Below are positions 5,103 through 6,118 of a stretch of 6,118 bases of DNA, in pieces. The translations under genes and the position numbers were made by a program. The stretch is taken from the NCBI GenBank assembly GCA_900313435.1, contig OMRF01000232.1:1-6118 (forward strand). Reading direction: 5' to 3'. The DNA is from an uncultured Lachnospiraceae bacterium (GTDB lineage Bacteria > Bacillota > Clostridia > Lachnospirales > Lachnospiraceae). Each line of letters begins with the position of its first letter. Within the stretch, counting starts at the first letter, position 1. Below the pieces are notes generated by a model. The model had not been told where the DNA came from. It did not search any database and was given only the letters and a program-made list of their open reading frames with translations.

Positions 5103-6118
5103 ACGGAATTTTGAAAAACAGATTTTACCTTTACATGACGGAATTCATCGCGGGCATTTCCGTGATGGCCGTGGAGCTAGGCGCAAGCCGTCTGCTTGCC
5201 CCGTATTTTTCCTCCTCACAGATAGTGTGGACGATAATAATCGGGACCATAATGATCGCTATGGCTCTCGGAAATGTATACGGCGGGCGGACGGCTGACA
5301 AGAACCCGAATCCTGACAAACTTTACGGACGGCTTCTTCTTGCAGCTGTCTGGATCGCTGCCATTCCCGTGCTCGGAAAGCTTGTGATACTCCTTGTTTC
5401 AGGACTATTATTCCTCACCGCGGCAAAGGGCTTCCTTGTGATAGCTGCCTTTCTGTCGTGCTTCATCATCTTCGTATTTCCGCTGTTTTTGCTTGGAACG
5501 GTGACGCCCTCCCTTGTCAAATATACCACAGATTCCCTTGAGGATAACGGCAAGGTAGTCGGAACGCTCGGTGCCGCAAATACCATAGGCTCGATAATAG
5601 GTACCTTCCTTCCGACCTTCGTGACCATACCGGCGGCCGGTACGGCAGCCACCTTCCTCATTTTTTCCGGACTCCTTCTCGTGGTCGCTCTCATTTATTA
5701 TTTCAGTAAATTCAGGGAAAAGGCGGAGCAGAAAAAGAAAAACATCATAAAGGTTGTGATAGCGATAGTCCTTTTCGTAGTATTCATGATAACCGGTAAT
5801 TCCTCATCCTTCGCCTTCTGGGAAAAGAATCTCGCTTATGAGGGTGAGTCGGTCTACAATTATCTTCAGGTGAAGGAGGATGATGAGAAGACTGTTTTCG
5901 CTACAAACGTGCTGTTTTCAGTTCAGAGTCTGAAGATGAAAAAGCCCGGGCTCTCCGGAATGTATTATGACTACGCGGCTTTGGGACCGGTGCTTTCAGG
6001 ACTTAAGGAGGATAGCAGCGGTGATATCCTAGTTCTCGGGAACGGTACGGGAACGTTTCAGGCAAACTGTATGAAATACTTTCCCAATTCAAAGACGGTA
6101 GGTGTTGAGATAGATAAA
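5099..6118 (+). CDS. Multi-pass membrane protein with spermidine-synthase-like domain (fused MFS/spermidine synthase type), 3' end outside window
   Basis: The reading frame starts at ATG 5099, overlapping the truA copy 2 stop (ATGA), with a modest GAAAGG 9 bases upstream, and stays open for 340 codons to the window edge. Residues 1-235 are very hydrophobic, with about seven likely membrane segments: roughly 15-33, 43-62, 78-105, 112-134, 153-176, 182-202 and 215-233. The stretch AVELGASRLLAPYF (24-37) is typical of the membrane part of fused MFS/spermidine synthase-like proteins, as are the GxxxG-like repeats at 155-170. From about 248 a cytoplasmic Rossmann domain begins: ESVYNYLQV (250-258), DYAALGPVL (291-299), LVLGNGTGT (311-319) and GVEID (335-339), matching the spermidine synthase/SAM-binding order. 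The glycine loop is GNGTGT rather than the common G.GGGT. Such proteins are called spermidine synthases by homology, but substrate and reaction are unproven. The C-terminal part, with any remaining active-site residues, is not visible. Confidence 0.82.
   Translation, partial: MNGILKNRFYLYMTEFIAGISVMAVELGASRLLAPYFSSSQIVWTIIIGTIMIAMALGNVYGGRTADKNPNPDKLYGRLLLAAVWIAAIPVLGKLVILLVSGLLFLTAAKGFLVIAAFLSCFIIFVFPLFLLGTVTPSLVKYTTDSLEDNGKVVGTLGAANTIGSIIGTFLPTFVTIPAAGTAATFLIFSGLLLVVALIYYFSKFREKAEQKKKNIIKVVIAIVLFVVFMITGNSSSFAFWEKNLAYEGESVYNYLQVKEDDEKTVFATNVLFSVQSLKMKKPGLSGMYYDYAALGPVLSGLKEDSSGDILVLGNGTGTFQANCMKYFPNSKTVGVEIDK

Noticed and set aside
5131..5694. Minus-strand open frames of 62 and 123 codons near the 3' end
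   Set aside because: The plus strand here encodes the membrane protein that starts at 5099 with clear family motifs; the antisense frames show none and are low-complexity.

Overview
The window looks like part of a chromosome of an anaerobic Bacillota bacterium of class Clostridia, most probably a Lachnospiraceae member. The grounds are purine-rich GGAG-type ribosome binding sites, moderate GC, a stand-alone flavodiiron protein, a MurC of the 'EACEY' type, and two adjacent TruA paralogs whose sequence flavours I associate with Lachnospiraceae. The assignment rests on recalled family resemblance, not on a search. All six genes lie on the + strand with short gaps or overlaps. I see no RNA gene, mobile element, CRISPR array or clear intrinsic terminator. 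The longest stretch without a gene is the 49 bases at 2359-2407.

Block 1 (1-2358) concerns the cell envelope. It holds a MurC-type Mur ligase, open at the window's 5' edge and missing only a few N-terminal residues, followed 22 bases later by a LicD-family protein. LicD proteins attach phospho-substituents such as phosphocholine to surface glycans. The two are probably co-transcribed.

Block 2 (2359-6118) appears to start at its own promoter. A perfect extended -10 (TGnTATAAT) begins on the licD stop codon. It would drive a flavodiiron protein (O2/NO reductase), two consecutive divergent tRNA pseudouridine synthases of the TruA family, and a multi-pass membrane protein with a C-terminal spermidine-synthase-like domain that runs off the 3' edge. 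Gaps are 11 bases, 14 bases and a 4-base ATGA overlap, so this is a tight operon. It joins oxidative/nitrosative defence, tRNA anticodon-arm modification and a putative aminopropyl/methyltransferase-like membrane enzyme.

Most of the window is recognisable core metabolism, and I do not see a clearly new system. The points most worth a second look are the tandem truA pair (one copy has lost a conserved Trp), RNA hairpins sitting on the catalytic-motif codons of both truA genes, the altered glycine loop in the membrane SpeE-like protein, and the linkage of fprA to tRNA modification.
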